From positions 25,035-89,034 of the forward strand of contig NZ_SOAG01000002.1 in assembly GCF_004364575.1 (NCBI RefSeq): a stretch of DNA of 64,000 nucleotides. The letters run 5' to 3'. The notes under the pieces were generated by a model. That model worked only from the letters and a program-made list of their open reading frames with translations. It was not told the DNA's origin and made no database searches. Source of the DNA: Myroides indicus. GTDB lineage: Bacteria; Bacteroidota; Bacteroidia; Flavobacteriales; Flavobacteriaceae. This document shows positions 45,175 to 53,488 of this stretch, in pieces (the stretch's first letter is position 1; each line of letters begins with the position of its first letter). The position numbers and the translations under genes were made by a program.

Positions 45175-45906
45175 ATGAGTAAAGAAATTTTAGACAATTT
45201 AGAAGATATTCTCAAAAGAATAGAAAGAGCCTGTATCAGTAGTAACAGAGCTCCTGAGGAAGTTAAGCTATTATTAGCCACTAAAACGGTATCTGCTGAT
45301 CGAATCAAAACAACACTACAAGCAGGACAAAAGTTGATAGCCGAAAATAAAGTACAGGAATTAAAACAAAAATATGAAGCACTAAAAGAGATTCCGCATA
45401 CCAATCACTTTATTGGGCATCTTCAAACCAATAAAATTAAAGATATACTGAAGTACGATGTTACCTGTATTCAATCGCTTGACCGCTTAGATTTAGCTGA
45501 GAAGTTGCAACAGCGCTTGGAGTACGAAGGTAAAACTATAGAAGTGCTGATACAGGTTAACACTTCCGAAGAAGAAAGTAAGTTTGGTGTACATCCTGAT
45601 CAAGCGATAGAATTGGTAAAGCAAGTTGCGCAATTTGACAGGCTTAAAATCAAAGGCTTAATGACGATTGGACTGTTCAGTGCCGAAACGGAAAAAGTGC
45701 GCCGCTGTTTTCGTTTGTTGAAAAATATTCAGGAACAAATTATAGACATGAATATCCCGAATGTTGATATGCAAGAACTCTCTATGGGTATGAGCGGAGA
45801 TTTGGAAACCGCAATTGAAGAAGGCGCAACTATTGTGAGAGTTGGAACCGCAATTTTTGGACAACGGATTTATCCCGACAGTTACTACTGGAATGAAAAG
45901 AAATAA
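45175..45906 (+). CDS. YggS family pyridoxal phosphate homeostasis protein
   Basis: A 243-aa protein of the YggS/PLPBP family, a TIM barrel that binds PLP without known catalysis and keeps PLP and amino-acid pools balanced. The PLP lysine is in LLLATKTVSADRI (about residue 37). Further blocks are ENKVQEL, HFIGHLQTNKIK, IQVNTSEEESKFG, GLMTIG, and the phosphate-binding end SMGMSGDLETAIEEGATIVRVG in two parts. Length is normal. It is 50 nt after the GNAT gene and two genes from a MocR regulator, which makes a PLP-related group. Confidence 0.95.
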   Translation: MSKEILDNLEDILKRIERACISSNRAPEEVKLLLATKTVSADRIKTTLQAGQKLIAENKVQELKQKYEALKEIPHTNHFIGHLQTNKIKDILKYDVTCIQSLDRLDLAEKLQQRLEYEGKTIEVLIQVNTSEEESKFGVHPDQAIELVKQVAQFDRLKIKGLMTIGLFSAETEKVRRCFRLLKNIQEQIIDMNIPNVDMQELSMGMSGDLETAIEEGATIVRVGTAIFGQRIYPDSYYWNEKK

Positions 45907-45989
45907 AATTGTAATAAGCTGATATATATCATTTTTTGATCAGTTCACGGGCTTTAATTTTACATTATAAAACTGAAGAATCTGAGAAG

Positions 45990-47399
45990 ATGAAAATAAA
46001 ACAGATATATACCGGATGCATTTCACATGCAGCTTATTATGTAGAAAGCAAAGGGGAAGCCGCAATTTTTGACCCTTTGAGAGATACGCAGCCTTATATA
46101 GATAAAGCAAAGGCAGATGATGCAGTAATTAAATATGTGTTTGAGACTCATTTTCATGCTGACTTTGTAAGCGGTCATTTGGATTTGATGAATAAAACAG
46201 GAGCAAAGATAGTATTTGGACCTACAGCAATTCCAAATTATGATGCAATCATTGCGGAAGACAATCAGATTTTTGAAATAGGAGATATTAAAATACAGGT
46301 ATTGCATACTCCGGGGCATACAATGGAAAGCACAACCTATCTTATTTATGATGAATCAGGCAAAAAACATGCTATTATTACAGGAGATACTCTGTTTATA
46401 GGTGATGTTGGACGACCTGATCTTGTACAGTTAGTGAAGTCGGATTTAACGGAAGAAATTTTAGCACGCCACTTATTCAGATCTTTGCGAGATAAAATTA
46501 TGACACAGCCGGATCATTTAATTGTATACCCCAATCACGGGGCAGGGAGTGCGTGTGGTAAAAATATGAGTAAGGAAACAATGGATACGCTCGGAAATCA
46601 AAAGCAGACGAATTATGCTTTAAGAGCTGATATGACGGAGGATGAGTTTGTTAAAGAAGTTTTGTTTGGGCTAACGACACCTCCGCAATATTTTCCTAAA
46701 AATGTATTGATGAATATTGGCGGATACGAAAGTTTGGATAAGATTATGGAAAGAGCCAATCAATCTTTGTCTTTGACTGATTTTGAACACACTATTCAAA
46801 ATAAAGATGTACTTATTTTAGATACTCGCGATGCTTCTGATTTTGCGGTAGGGTTTATTCCGGGAAGCATCAATATCGGGTTAAACGGACCATTTGCGAC
46901 GTGGGTAGGCGAGTTGATTGCAGATATTAAACAACTTGTTGTATTGGTTGCCGATAAAGGTAAAGAAGAGGAGAGTATTATTCGTCTTTCGAGAGTGGGA
47001 TATGACTGCACAATCGGATATTTGACAGGCGGATTTGACACGTGGAAAAATGCAGGTAAAGAGATAGAGAAAATAGAAAGAATCTCTCCTGTTGAAATGG
47101 ATAAATGGTACATAGAAAATGCTGACAGGGTTTTATTGGATGTTAGAAAAACGGGAGAATATGAAATAGAACATTTAAAAGATGCTGTTTTTGTACCGCT
47201 GAACAAATTAGAGCTGCAAATCAACAGTCTAAATATATATAGCGATTATATAATTTACTGTGCAGGAGGGTACAGAAGCATGATTGCAGCATCTTTAATG
47301 CTTAAAAGCGGATTTAAAAATGTGTGCGATGTATCAGGAGGATATGGAGAAATAGCAAAGTATAGCAAATTGAGGAAAGAGAGTTTGACAACAGTGTAA
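45990..47399 (+). CDS. Persulfide dioxygenase-rhodanese fusion (CstB-like)
   Basis: A 469-aa three-domain protein. Residues 1-240 are a metallo-beta-lactamase-fold persulfide dioxygenase with THFHADFVSGH (metal ligands at about 54-63), HTPGHT, TGDTLFIGDVGRPDL and YPNHGAGSACG. Residues about 260-360 are a rhodanese fold in which the active-site loop reads VADKGKEE, without the Cys. Residues about 370-460 are an active-type rhodanese with IIYCAGGYRS. This is the layout of CstB, which oxidises sulfide-derived persulfides to thiosulfate. The ATG at 45990 (MKIKQIYTGC) is the start; the ORF extends upstream without family likeness. It stands alone, followed by a terminator. Confidence 0.9.
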   Translation: MKIKQIYTGCISHAAYYVESKGEAAIFDPLRDTQPYIDKAKADDAVIKYVFETHFHADFVSGHLDLMNKTGAKIVFGPTAIPNYDAIIAEDNQIFEIGDIKIQVLHTPGHTMESTTYLIYDESGKKHAIITGDTLFIGDVGRPDLVQLVKSDLTEEILARHLFRSLRDKIMTQPDHLIVYPNHGAGSACGKNMSKETMDTLGNQKQTNYALRADMTEDEFVKEVLFGLTTPPQYFPKNVLMNIGGYESLDKIMERANQSLSLTDFEHTIQNKDVLILDTRDASDFAVGFIPGSINIGLNGPFATWVGELIADIKQLVVLVADKGKEEESIIRLSRVGYDCTIGYLTGGFDTWKNAGKEIEKIERISPVEMDKWYIENADRVLLDVRKTGEYEIEHLKDAVFVPLNKLELQINSLNIYSDYIIYCAGGYRSMIAASLMLKSGFKNVCDVSGGYGEIAKYSKLRKESLTTV

Positions 47400-47535
47400 T
47401 CATTTCATAACAAAAGAAATAATATTTGGTGTTGGTTTTATATAATTGTCGGTTATTCAAATTTTAAAGATTATTTTGGACAAAACAGATTTTTCATGGT
47501 AAGAAAGTTTTTTTATGAGTAACCGACTACTACAA

Positions 47536-47572
47536 GAGGCAGTGTTAATGTGGAGACACTGCCTCATTTTTT
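47536..47572 (+). terminator. Terminator after the CstB-like gene
   Basis: GAGGCAGTG (47536-47544) and CACTGCCTC (47557-47565) make a 9-bp stem with a 12-nt loop, followed by ATTTTTT. It lies about 140 bp after the stop; the intervening bases show nothing else. Confidence 0.75.
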
Positions 47573-47576
47573 ATTA

Positions 47577-47610
47577 TTGCTTAATCTTAAGTATTAATTT
47601 TTTAGATTTG
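47577..47610 (+). promoter_or_regulatory. Promoter of the DUF2200 gene
   Basis: TTG (47577-47579), 23 nt, TAGATTTG (47603-47610). The start codon follows 28 nt later. Confidence 0.5.
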
Positions 47611-47638
47611 TGATGTTTAACAGATTACTATTAAGAAT

Positions 47639-47989
47639 ATGGACAATGCCAGAATTTACAGAATGACATTTGCGAGTGTCTATCCGATGTATGTCCAAAA
47701 GGCAGAGAGAAAGGGTCGTATAAAAGAAGAAGTAGATACCGTTATATTTTGGTTGACAGGATATGATAAAGTTCAGTTACAGCAACAAATAAACAATCAA
47801 AATGATTTTGAAGCCTTTTTTGATCAGGCACCGAAAATTAATCCGAATGTAGCTAAAATTACAGGTGTAATTTGTGGTTATCGGGTAGAAAATATAGAAG
47901 ATCCGTTAATACGGAAAGTACGATATTTAGATAAGTTGATTGATGAACTGGCTAAGGGAAAGCAACTGGAAAAGATTTTAAGGGCTTAA
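47639..47989 (+). CDS. DUF2200 family protein
   Basis: A 116-aa soluble protein that matches the DUF2200 family: [23 protein letters not shown] at the N-terminus (in parts), [20 protein letters not shown] and the C-terminal helix [18 protein letters not shown]. The family is widespread in bacteria and of unknown function. Length is normal for it. It has its own promoter, and a bidirectional terminator follows that is shared with the tRNA gene on the other strand, so it is a single-gene unit. Confidence 0.9.
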   Translation: MDNARIYRMTFASVYPMYVQKAERKGRIKEEVDTVIFWLTGYDKVQLQQQINNQNDFEAFFDQAPKINPNVAKITGVICGYRVENIEDPLIRKVRYLDKLIDELAKGKQLEKILRA

Positions 47990-48028
47990 GGTTTATATTT
48001 GCGTTTGTATAACGATTTATAGAATAAC

Positions 48029-48060
48029 AAAAAACCGCTGTGTTAGACAGCGGTTTTTTA
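48029..48060. terminator. Bidirectional terminator for DUF2200 and tRNA-Ser
   Basis: AAAAACCGCTGT and ACAGCGGTTTTT form a 12-bp stem with a short loop (GTTAG) and T runs on both strands. It sits 6 nt from the 3' end of the tRNA. Confidence 0.88.
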
Positions 48061-48065
48061 TTTTG

Positions 48066-48152
48066 CAGAAAGGAAGGGATTCGAACCCTCGACACAGTTA
48101 CCCGTGTACTACCTTTCCAGGGTAGCCTCTTCAACCACTCGAGCACCTTTCT
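48066..48152 (-). tRNA. tRNA-Ser (GGA anticodon)
   Basis: Class II tRNA of 87 nt. The acceptor stem AGAAAGG pairs with CCTTTCT and the discriminator is G, as in serine tRNAs. The anticodon arm is CTACC-CTGGAAA-GGTAG, giving GGA, which reads UCC and UCU. A long variable arm (ACACGGGTAACTGTG region) and a T loop GTTCGAA follow. The CCA end is not encoded. Confidence 0.95.
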
Positions 48153-48182
48153 ATTTTGTTTGCGGTTGCAAATATAATAAAA

Positions 48183-49211
48183 TTATTGTTCCATTTCTCC
48201 ACAAATAGGAGTTTCAAATGCTTTTTTAAAATCGGGGATATTTTTTTGGCGTAATAAAAACATCAGTTTAGTGATAGCTGCCTCAGTTGTAATATCTTTG
48301 CCCGAGATGACGCCTATTTCTTTGAGTTCTGTGCTGGTTTCGTATTTACCCATTAATACACTACCGCTGGAGCATTGGGTAACATTAATAACCTTTAAAC
48401 CCTTTTGTATTGCCGTTTGTAGAGTACTTATAAACCATTTTTCAGTGGGAGCGTTGCCTGAACCATACGTTTCAAGTACAATTCCTTCTAAGTCTTCGAT
48501 GTTTAAAATAGTTTCTAAAACTTTTTGCTGAATGCCGGGAAATACTTTTAAAATCATTACGTTTCTTGACATTTCTTTGTGTACTGTTAGCGGTAACTTT
48601 GCTTCTTTAAAGACTAACAGAGGCTTGTTTATGCGTAGGTTAACCCCCGATTCTGCTAAGTGCGAAATATTTGGTGAGGTAAAAGCGTTAAATAGCTCAG
48701 CACTTACTTTTGACGTGCGGTTTCCGCGATATAGCTTGTACTCAAAATACAGGCATACTTCTTGAATTACCGGCATATTGTTATCCTGAAGGGCTGCAAT
48801 TTGTATAGCTGTGATAAGGTTTTCTTTAGCATCCGTACGCAAATCGCCGATAGGGAGCTGAGAACCTGTTAAAATGACGGGTTTATGCAGGTTTTCGAGC
48901 ATAAAGCTCAGTGCCGAAGCCGAATAAGACATGGTGTCCGATCCGTGAAGAATAACAAATCCGTCAAATTTAGTATAGTTTTTTTCAATAATCTCTGCCA
49001 TTTGCGTCCACAGTTCGGGGCGCATATCAGAAGAATCAATAGGCGTTTCAAAAGAAATAGACGATATAGAACAATCAAGCAAGTGAAGCTCTGGTATACG
49101 ATCTACCAGTTGATTAAAGTTAAAAGCGCGTAAAGCTCCGGTTTTAAAATCCTTAACCATGCCAATGGTACCGCCGGTATAAATTAAAAGAATTGATGGT
49201 TTATTGCTCAT
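48183..49211 (-). CDS. ansA: Type I (cytoplasmic) L-asparaginase
   Basis: Asparaginase hydrolyses asparagine to aspartate and ammonia. The 342-aa protein has the first catalytic Thr in IYTGGTIGM (about residues 10-18), the second in VILHGSDTMSYSASALSFML (split: HGSDTMSY, about 88-95), ILTGSQLP and the YGSGNAP block. There is no signal peptide, so it is the cytoplasmic type. Its start overlaps the end of the acyltransferase gene by 11 nt and both follow tatD on the same strand, so the three may form one operon. Confidence 0.95.
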   Translation of the reverse strand: MSNKPSILLIYTGGTIGMVKDFKTGALRAFNFNQLVDRIPELHLLDCSISSISFETPIDSSDMRPELWTQMAEIIEKNYTKFDGFVILHGSDTMSYSASALSFMLENLHKPVILTGSQLPIGDLRTDAKENLITAIQIAALQDNNMPVIQEVCLYFEYKLYRGNRTSKVSAELFNAFTSPNISHLAESGVNLRINKPLLVFKEAKLPLTVHKEMSRNVMILKVFPGIQQKVLETILNIEDLEGIVLETYGSGNAPTEKWFISTLQTAIQKGLKVINVTQCSSGSVLMGKYETSTELKEIGVISGKDITTEAAITKLMFLLRQKNIPDFKKAFETPICGEMEQ

Positions 49212-50340
49212 TTGTTAATTTTAATTTATTGATAACCGGATTAGCATACATGGCTAAAAAACTATCTACTACAGTTTTGTCCTGTTTGTTGACGCGCAGT
49301 TCTAATCGACGTTCGAAAAGCAGTTTTTCTTTCTCTGTATATTTATTCACAAATCTGTTGCTGTTGTGCAAAATATCATACGCTACATAATTGGTAGGCC
49401 AAAGGTAATAATCCTTTATAATTGATCGGTCAATGGCATTTGCCACTGCTTGAATCTGTTTGTTGACTTTATCGGTGCTATTTTTGATTTCGTCCAGTTC
49501 GCTGTCCAGAATATTGCCAATATGAATGTGAATTCCCTTCTTTTGTCCTACAATACCGCTGTATAGATTGATGAAGTCTTCGTTTTTCTCTTTGATATAT
49601 ATTTCATCTTTAGCTTTGGCGATAATTTGAGGCATTTTTAAGGCATCTGTCGGATCGTATTCATAGGAAATAGAAACGGGAACAATTTTTATCTTTTTAA
49701 AATAGTCCATTAAATTATTTTCGTCAGCAGCCATCCCCAGCATTTTTAAAACCCCGGGATGAGTAGCGTCATTGCCATCTTTTGTTCTGCCTTCTCGCTG
49801 GGCAATCCACACCGAACGATTTTTGTTAACCAATAAATCCTGTATGTATTCTGACATTAATTTAGAGCTTTCCAATAATTCTCTGGGCGGAAGATTTCTT
49901 CTTACCAAAAAGTTCCGGTTTACTTTTGCCAGGGCGAGTAAAAAAGTTTTTTGAACCAGATTATCTCCTATAGCTGATGCGGTCATAATAAGCCCGTGGT
50001 CTTTTAATGTCACATTCAGCAGAGACGTGTCCATAATAATATCTCGGTGATTGGATATATATAAATAAGCAGTGTCTTTTTCCAGTTTTTCAAATCCGGA
50101 AGTCGTTAATCCGCTGGAGCTTTTCTCAAGAATCCGCTGTATGGAATGATAAGCAAAATCAGATTGGAATTGTTGTATGGAATTGACTTGCATCAATGCT
50201 TCCATCCACTCTTCTTCTGTTTTATCCGGAAAAGTAAAACCCATTAACGCTTTGATCATAGGATGCTTAGAGATTTTTTGTAAAACTTCATTGACCTCGT
50301 GATCGTGATAATGGCGTATTGAATCAAACTTGTTAGACAT
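49201..50340 (-). CDS. Phospholipid/glycerol acyltransferase family protein
   Basis: A 379-aa protein with a PlsC-like acyltransferase domain. The block YISNHRDIIMDTSLLN (about residues 85-100) is the catalytic NHxxxxD motif; FLVRRNLPPRELLESS (about 140) and WIAQREGRTKDGND (about 170) match the substrate and phosphate sites, and IVPVSISYEYDP the fourth block. It is longer than acyl-glycerophosphate acyltransferases (about 240 aa) and resembles the glycerol acyltransferase group of Bacteroidota; the exact acceptor is unknown. The start at 50340 (MSNKFD) avoids the longer frame that runs into tatD. Confidence 0.85.
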   Translation of the reverse strand: MSNKFDSIRHYHDHEVNEVLQKISKHPMIKALMGFTFPDKTEEEWMEALMQVNSIQQFQSDFAYHSIQRILEKSSSGLTTSGFEKLEKDTAYLYISNHRDIIMDTSLLNVTLKDHGLIMTASAIGDNLVQKTFLLALAKVNRNFLVRRNLPPRELLESSKLMSEYIQDLLVNKNRSVWIAQREGRTKDGNDATHPGVLKMLGMAADENNLMDYFKKIKIVPVSISYEYDPTDALKMPQIIAKAKDEIYIKEKNEDFINLYSGIVGQKKGIHIHIGNILDSELDEIKNSTDKVNKQIQAVANAIDRSIIKDYYLWPTNYVAYDILHNSNRFVNKYTEKEKLLFERRLELRVNKQDKTVVDSFLAMYANPVINKLKLTNEQ

Positions 50341-50377
50341 TAGTATCTTTATTAGTGTAAAATGTGTATTACCATTG

Positions 50378-51148
50378 TTAAATGCCAAAAACAGCTTTTG
50401 AATTCGCTGTAGTTTGTTGTGCTATTTCTTCTAATGGGAGATTGTAAATTTCGGCTATTTTTTCTGCAATATTTACAATGTAAGCACTTTCGTTTCTTTT
50501 GCCTCTATACGGTACAGGTGCAAGATACGGAGAATCGGTTTCTAATACGATATTCTCTAAAGAGATTTTGTTTAGAAACTGGTCTATTTTTCCGTTTTTG
50601 AATGTAGAAACTCCTCCGATTCCCAATTTTAAGTTGTAAGAGATGGCTTGTCTGGCTTGTTCTTCTGTTCCTGTAAAACAGTGAAATATGCCTCTCAAAT
50701 CGGGTGCTTTTTCTTTCTCTAAAACTTCAAAAACTTCGTCAAAAGCATCTCTGCAATGAATATTAACAGGCAGAGCATGTTTTTTAGCCAGTTTTATCTG
50801 ATGCTGAAAGGCTTCTTGCTGAATTTCTAACGTTGATTTATCCCAATATAAATCAATTCCGATTTCGCCTACGGCATAGAATTTTCTTCTGGCTAATTCT
50901 GCTTCTACGAAAGTTAATTCGGATCGATAGGTTTCTGGTTTAACATCGGTAGGATGTAAGCCTGTCATCAAAAAAATATTTTCCGGAAATTCTGTTTCCA
51001 AATCATACATAGATGCTGTATAGCTTGAATCAATCGCGGGTATAAAAAAACGCGTAACCCCATTAGATATTGCGCGAATTATTGTTTCTTTGCGATCGTT
51101 AGCAAATGCATCGGAATAAAGATGTGTATGTGTATCGGTAAAAATCAT
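50378..51148 (-). CDS. TatD family metal-dependent hydrolase
   Basis: A 256-aa TIM-barrel hydrolase. The metal ligands are in FTDTHTHLYSDAF (H7 and H9), GEIGIDLYWDKS (Glu), VNIHCRDAFDEV (His), FHCFTGTEEQA (His) and ETDSPYLAP (Asp). TatD proteins are 3'-5' nucleases or related phosphohydrolases in DNA repair and turnover; the precise substrate differs among paralogues. Length is normal. It leads a minus-strand run with the acyltransferase and ansA. Confidence 0.95.
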   Translation of the reverse strand: MIFTDTHTHLYSDAFANDRKETIIRAISNGVTRFFIPAIDSSYTASMYDLETEFPENIFLMTGLHPTDVKPETYRSELTFVEAELARRKFYAVGEIGIDLYWDKSTLEIQQEAFQHQIKLAKKHALPVNIHCRDAFDEVFEVLEKEKAPDLRGIFHCFTGTEEQARQAISYNLKLGIGGVSTFKNGKIDQFLNKISLENIVLETDSPYLAPVPYRGKRNESAYIVNIAEKIAEIYNLPLEEIAQQTTANSKAVFGI

Positions 51149-51226
51149 TCCTTGTATGTTTTTTTCTAAACGATGTTTTAAAATACAAAAGTACCTTATA
51201 AAAAGAATTTAAACTACATTTGAGAG

Positions 51227-51664
51227 ATGGAAAACTTAAAAGATTTATTAAAAGGAGAAGGATATAAAAAAGTATCTTTCAAAATATCCAAAACCCAGCA
51301 TCTTTTTATAAGAGCAAAGATTAATGGAGTTTGGGGAGATTTTATCTTAGATACGGGGGCTTCAAATAGCTGCATAGATTTTTCTTTTATTGATTTTTTT
51401 AATATAATTCCCTCAGATTCAGATACGAAAGCTTCCGGGGCTGGAGCAAACGGAATGTTTACTCAGGTCACTTATAAAAACAGTCTTCAGTTGGGCAGAT
51501 GGCGCTGTAAATCGTTTAATTTTGTTTTGTTGGATTTGTCGCATGTTAACACGGCATTGACTGAATTTAAAACAAAAAATGTCCATGGTATTATAGGAGC
51601 GGACGTTTTGCTGAGAGGAAATGCAATTATTGATTATAAAAATAAGCTGCTTTACATCAATTAG
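51227..51664 (+). CDS. Retropepsin-like aspartic protease
   Basis: A 145-aa single-domain aspartyl protease of the retropepsin/clan AA type. The catalytic signature is FILDTGASNSCID (D at about residue 43) and the second hydrophobic-hydrophobic-Gly element is HGIIGADVLL (about 119-128). As in retroviral enzymes, an active protein would be a homodimer. There is no signal peptide or membrane segment, so it acts in the cytoplasm; the substrate is unknown. Its end overlaps the end of the convergent DUF3109 gene by 8 nt. Such orphan retropepsins are common in Bacteroidota. Confidence 0.88.
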   Translation: MENLKDLLKGEGYKKVSFKISKTQHLFIRAKINGVWGDFILDTGASNSCIDFSFIDFFNIIPSDSDTKASGAGANGMFTQVTYKNSLQLGRWRCKSFNFVLLDLSHVNTALTEFKTKNVHGIIGADVLLRGNAIIDYKNKLLYIN

Positions 51665-52238
51665 CTCCTTTGTGTCTGGTATATTCTCGGGCTACTTCTT
51701 CTAGTTCGCTATACCAGTCGGTACCAAATTTTCGGGTGAGCGGATCTTTTAAAAATTTATATACGGGAACTTCAAGCTCTTTGCCTAACTTGCAGGCATC
51801 GCTGCAAATGTGCCATTTGTGGTAGTTAACAGCAGAAAAAGAAGAAAATTCTTTAATACGGATGGGGTATAAATGGCACGAAATAGGTTTTTTCCAGTTT
51901 GTTTTTCCTTTAATATATGCTTTCTCGATGGCACATAAAGCCATGCCATTTTCAAATATAACATAGGCACATTCACCTCCGTTAATCAACGGAGTTTCAT
52001 ATTCACCGTCTTCTCCGATAACAGATGTTCCCTGTTTTTCTATAGCTTTAACTCCTTCAGGACGCATGAAAGGTTTTACCTGATCAAAAATCTCATCCAA
52101 AACTTTAGTTTCTTCTTCATCTAAAGGCGCTCCAGCGTCACCGTCAATACAACATTGACCTTTACAGGCAGATAGATTACATACAAATTCTTTTTCCAGA
52201 ACTTCTTCTGATACGATGGTTTTTCCTATTTGAAACAT
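51657..52238 (-). CDS. DUF3109 family cysteine-rich protein
   Basis: A 193-aa soluble protein of the DUF3109 family. It has the conserved CNLSACKGQCCIDGDAGAPL block (about residues 20-39) followed by GGECAYV, CAIEKAY, CHLYPIRI and HICSDACKLG, in all about nine cysteines, suggesting an Fe-S cluster or zinc site (CxxxCxxxCC plus later Cys). The function is unknown. The ATG at 52238 (MFQIGKTIV) is preferred over the TTG-type extension; a -7 box TACTTTTG is at 52260-52267 on the minus strand. The gene is convergent with and overlaps the retropepsin-like gene. Confidence 0.9.
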   Translation of the reverse strand: MFQIGKTIVSEEVLEKEFVCNLSACKGQCCIDGDAGAPLDEEETKVLDEIFDQVKPFMRPEGVKAIEKQGTSVIGEDGEYETPLINGGECAYVIFENGMALCAIEKAYIKGKTNWKKPISCHLYPIRIKEFSSFSAVNYHKWHICSDACKLGKELEVPVYKFLKDPLTRKFGTDWYSELEEVAREYTRHKGAN

Positions 52239-52504
52239 AATTGTCAAAATTAACGGGAACAAAAGTACGAATCTTTTCGTGAAAACTTTTTTAATTGATA
52301 AACCTGCTTTAGAAAGATGTTTTTATAAAAGGCAGTGATTAGGAATGTTAAAGCTCTATTTAAAGAGAAAAACGGGATAGATATGGAAAATAAGGTGCTT
52401 TTAATTTATTTGGGTTGATCACAAGCTGTTAAAGTAGTTTTTACGAATGTTAAAGACTTGCAGGTGTAGATTATAATTTTGTATTTTCGGGAAGTATAAA
52501 CAAA

Positions 52505-52714
52505 ATGGATGTTTTTATAATGAAAATTTTTAATTATGTGATTATTGTTGTCATTGCCGCATTGATTGTTATGAATATTACGATGCTTGACTTTAATAAT
52601 CTTTTTCATGGAGATAGTTTAATTGCTTTAATAGGTATTATTGCTCTTTTATGTGCTGTGTGTATTGTCCTTATTTATAGGACCTCCAAGTTGATAGACG
52701 AGAAAACTAAATAA
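52505..52714 (+). CDS. Small two-helix membrane protein
   Basis: A 69-aa protein with two hydrophobic helices (about residues 6-24 and 39-58), the second rich in Ile, Leu, Ala and Cys, and a short charged C-terminus (KLIDEKTK). I recognise no family. A -7 box TAATTTTG lies at 52474-52481, 23 nt before the start. It is 8 nt upstream of a flavoprotein gene, so the two should be cotranscribed and may work together, but no function can be given. The 242 bp before it (52263-52504) show no gene. Confidence 0.65.
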   Translation: MDVFIMKIFNYVIIVVIAALIVMNITMLDFNNLFHGDSLIALIGIIALLCAVCIVLIYRTSKLIDEKTK

Positions 52715-52722
52715 GCACAGCA

Positions 52723-53343
52723 ATGTTTGATGTATTTATAATAGGAGGTGGAGTCTCTGGTGTTTCATGTGCTCAGATTTTGGGTAGCGCACATAAAAAG
52801 ACTTTTGTTGAAGGTAAAAAAATAGGGATTGTCATGCATCAAAAAGCATCTATGCTGCAAGATGCAGTTTTTTATAATGCCTACGGAATACCGCCAGGTA
52901 CATTGGGTAGTGATTTACTGAGGCAATCAGTTGAAAATCTAAAAACGTACAGTCACATTCAGCAGATTGAAGGAGAAAAAGTGTTATCAGTTAAAAGAGA
53001 AAAGGATTATTTTATTATTTTGACGAATAAAAACACTTACCAATCCAGAATAGTTGTAGTAGCGGTTAATTCCGGTTCTGGCTTTGCAATTGACGGGTTG
53101 ATGGAATATGTTGAACCGCATAAAAAATCAATTCCGGAAAAAAATAGAATTCAATTAAAAAATAATGATCATCAGGTAGCTGAAGGATTGTATGTAGCCG
53201 GAACATTAGCAGGGCACCGAAGCCAGCTGACAATTGCTGCAGGAAGCGGAGCGGCTGTGGCAACCGATATACTGACTTTGTGGAATGAAGGTACAGAAAC
53301 ACATAGTCATGATAGTGTTAGAAAACATAAAATAATAGTATAA
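52723..53343 (+). CDS. Short FAD-dependent oxidoreductase
   Basis: A 206-aa flavoprotein. The N-terminus FDVFIIGGGVSGVSCAQIL is an FAD-binding Rossmann motif (GxGxxG type), and the C-terminal part EGLYVAGTLAGHRSQLTIAAGSGAAVATDI (in two parts: GLYVAGTLAG and AAGSGAAVATDI) is the second FAD contact of thioredoxin-reductase-like proteins. The middle NADPH-binding domain and the CxxC active site of thioredoxin reductase are missing, so it is a minimal FAD-only form. The donor and the partner are unknown. It follows a small membrane protein by 8 nt and is closed by a terminator. Confidence 0.82.
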   Translation: MFDVFIIGGGVSGVSCAQILGSAHKKTFVEGKKIGIVMHQKASMLQDAVFYNAYGIPPGTLGSDLLRQSVENLKTYSHIQQIEGEKVLSVKREKDYFIILTNKNTYQSRIVVVAVNSGSGFAIDGLMEYVEPHKKSIPEKNRIQLKNNDHQVAEGLYVAGTLAGHRSQLTIAAGSGAAVATDILTLWNEGTETHSHDSVRKHKIIV

Positions 53344-53369
53344 AAATAATTTTTAGTGTAGTTTTTTTG

Positions 53370-53405
53370 AAAGAGCTGTTTTGTAATTGCAAAACAGCTC
53401 TTTTG
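53370..53405 (+). terminator. Terminator after the flavoprotein gene
   Basis: AAAGAGCTGTTTTG and CAAAACAGCTCTTT form a 14-bp stem with a 6-nt loop, then TTG and more T. Confidence 0.88.
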
Positions 53406-53475
53406 TTTGTGTTGATAATGAGTTAGGTATGATATAATAATGCTTTTAAAAATTTCGTATCTAAAAAAACTTATT

Positions 53476-53483
53476 TATATTTG
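53476..53483 (+). promoter_or_regulatory. -7 box of the metal-uptake operon
   Basis: TATATTTG ends only 5 nt before the ATG at 53489. A TTTCG at 53453-53457 could be a degenerate -33 element at an 18-nt spacing. If used, the transcript would have almost no leader. No clear Zur- or Fur-type palindrome could be fixed by eye. Confidence 0.45.
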
Positions 53484-53488
53484 CTTCC

